A DNA stretch of 6,718 nucleotides from positions 1 through 6,718 of the forward strand of contig CAJKSU010000161.1 of the NCBI GenBank assembly GCA_905202605.1, written 5' to 3'. The notes under the pieces are model-generated. The model was not told the origin of the DNA, did not search any database, and saw only the letters and a program-made list of their open reading frames with translations. Positions within the stretch are counted from its first letter, which is position 1. The number at the start of each line of letters is the position of its first letter. A program made the translations under genes and the position numbers. This DNA comes from an uncultured Eubacteriales bacterium. GTDB lineage: Bacteria; Bacillota; Clostridia; Oscillospirales; Oscillospiraceae. Positions 5,526 to 6,718 of this stretch are shown here, in pieces.

Positions 5526-6718
5526 TCAGACGATCTTCACCACAAACAACCACCAGGGAATTACGATTGCCAGCGTAAAGATTACCGAAACCAGCATCTT
5601 TGCCGCACTGCATTTTGCAAAGTCCTTCAGCGTCACATAGCCCATGCTGTAGAAAATCAGGTAAGTGCCAATCTCGTAGGGCAGGATCAGCTGATCCAGA
5701 CCAAGATAGAATGCATAAGTGGTTGCCAGAGGCGTAACGCCAAGCCCCAGCGCAATGCCGGAGAGCAGCGGCGCGATCGAGGACATGGCGGCCATCGGTG
5801 TCAGCAGGAAATTCACAATGATGCCGAAGATAAATACAATGGCCAGGAACCCGTAGGTGCTGGTTCCGCTCATCAGCGGCAATGCCTTGTTTACGATATA
5901 TTGTCCCGCACCGGTAACGTTGGCCACCACGCCAATGGACAGGCAGGCAACAATGAAGAAAATGACATTGAAATTGATTTTACGGAAATGCTCCGGCTTG
6001 CCGACCTTGATGCCGGGCAGATAGCAGATGACGGGAGCCAACAGGAAGCCGTAGAGCATGTCAAAGCCATACTTTCCGATCCAGCGATTCAGCAGCAGGT
6101 AAACCAGCAGGACAGTCAGAATCACCAGAACCTTTTTGTCATTCCGATCCATTTTGCCTAAGCCCTTCAGCTGTTGCTGGAAATAGACCTTGCCGTTGAT
6201 GGGTTGCTCAGGCTTCATGAGCTTTGTGATAATGAATGCCATCAGGAAGGGCATCAGTAGCAGGGGAAGATCCTGCAGGAAATAGTCAATGAAGTTGGTG
6301 TTCAGCGCGTCTGCGGCCACGCCTTCAACGCTCTTGGACATATCCAGGAACATCTGAATGCCGGAGGGCGAATAGACGAAGCTGGATGCGGTGTGGAAGC
6401 CAAAGCAGGCTGCCATCAAAATGCCGCCGGAGGCTTTGCCCACAGGCAGCTCCAGAGATTTGATGATGGAAAGTGTAATGGCTGCCACGGCCAGGCTGGT
6501 CCAGGTGCCGGGGATAATAATGATTGCCAGAATCGCTGTAATGGTGATACCGAATACAACACCGGTATAGGTGCCGCCGGTCAGAATAATGCAGTGATAC
6601 GCAATTCGCTTGAGAATTGTGGTATCTTCCAGAATGGCTACCAGAAGCAGCGTTGCGAGAATGTACCATGGAATGGAATTTGTCCATGCAGAAAAGACGC
6701 GGTCCATGGGCGCAATGC
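5526..6718 (-). CDS. DASS/SLC13-like anion permease, N-terminus beyond the right edge
   Basis: This polytopic permease resembles the divalent anion:sodium symporter (DASS, CitT/SLC13) group, which imports dicarboxylates, tricarboxylates or sulfate. In-window sequence gives 396 residues. The frame stays open upstream of the ATG at 6707 (Ile-Ala-Pro precede it), and family members are about 450-490 residues, so this Met is internal. Numbered from it, FSAWTNSIPWYILATLLL (5-22) and ILKRIAYHCI match the usual second repeat-helix region; GLDQLILPYEIGTYLIFYSMGY at 336-357 and LKDFAK at 360-365 match the conserved C-terminal block. About ten hydrophobic segments remain. The two Ser-Asn-Thr motifs that normally bind sodium and the carboxylate are not recognisable: GTWTS (67-71) and TPMAAMSS (303-310) stand in their places. 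Family membership is likely; substrate and coupling ion may differ from classical members. Confidence 0.78.
   Translation of the reverse strand, partial: IAPMDRVFSAWTNSIPWYILATLLLVAILEDTTILKRIAYHCIILTGGTYTGVVFGITITAILAIIIIPGTWTSLAVAAITLSIIKSLELPVGKASGGILMAACFGFHTASSFVYSPSGIQMFLDMSKSVEGVAADALNTNFIDYFLQDLPLLLMPFLMAFIITKLMKPEQPINGKVYFQQQLKGLGKMDRNDKKVLVILTVLLVYLLLNRWIGKYGFDMLYGFLLAPVICYLPGIKVGKPEHFRKINFNVIFFIVACLSIGVVANVTGAGQYIVNKALPLMSGTSTYGFLAIVFIFGIIVNFLLTPMAAMSSIAPLLSGIALGLGVTPLATTYAFYLGLDQLILPYEIGTYLIFYSMGYVTLKDFAKCSAAKMLVSVIFTLAIVIPWWLFVVKIV

Noticed and set aside
5519..5535. GATCGT-ATCAG-ACGATC inverted repeat at the end of the permease gene
   Set aside because: Six-base stem overlapping the stop codon with no T-tract; likely chance.
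5487..6161. 224-codon plus-strand frame rich in Gln, Asn and His
   Set aside because: It is the antisense shadow of the hydrophobic permease coding strand, a common artefact.

Overview
The window looks like a chromosomal segment of a gut-type Firmicute (class Clostridia). Reasons are moderate GC, strong AAGGAGG-type ribosome binding sites, a Clostridia-style tandem of large serine recombinase genes, and YeiH, DASS-type and MalY/PatB-type genes. The taxon is inferred from protein style only; no marker gene is present.

Left third (1 to about 2488, minus strand): the recombination module of an integrative element. Read leftward it holds (i) the C-terminal half of a large serine recombinase, missing its catalytic domain and frameshifted at a run of eight A (pseudogene); (ii) a 245-residue recombinase-domain protein with no catalytic domain; (iii) a large serine recombinase with an intact catalytic domain that runs off the left edge. 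The three are tightly coupled: a TGATG stop/start overlap, then a stop codon lying inside the next gene's Shine-Dalgarno sequence.

Middle (about 2489 to 4142): a scrapyard of truncated genes. On the minus strand are the C-terminal part of an FAD-dependent oxidoreductase and the tail of what is probably its iron-sulfur partner; the latter is fused in frame to the recombinase fragment. After an orphan rho-independent terminator, the plus strand carries the first ~102 codons of a MalY/PatB aminotransferase, which breaks off into a C39-like cysteine peptidase-family sequence. At least four junctions fall within about 1.1 kb, so the area is either a deletion/rearrangement hotspot beside the mobile element or a chimeric assembly.

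Right third (4366 to 6718, minus strand): ordinary, intact-looking membrane transport. A DASS/SLC13-like anion permease enters from the right edge and is followed, after a strong hairpin terminator or attenuator, by a complete YeiH-family (UPF0324) putative exporter. They may act on related anions, but the substrate of neither can be read from the sequence.

No tRNA, rRNA, CRISPR array or complete insertion sequence was seen. The most interesting material is the recombinase trio with its decayed first member and the chain of gene-fragment junctions next to it.
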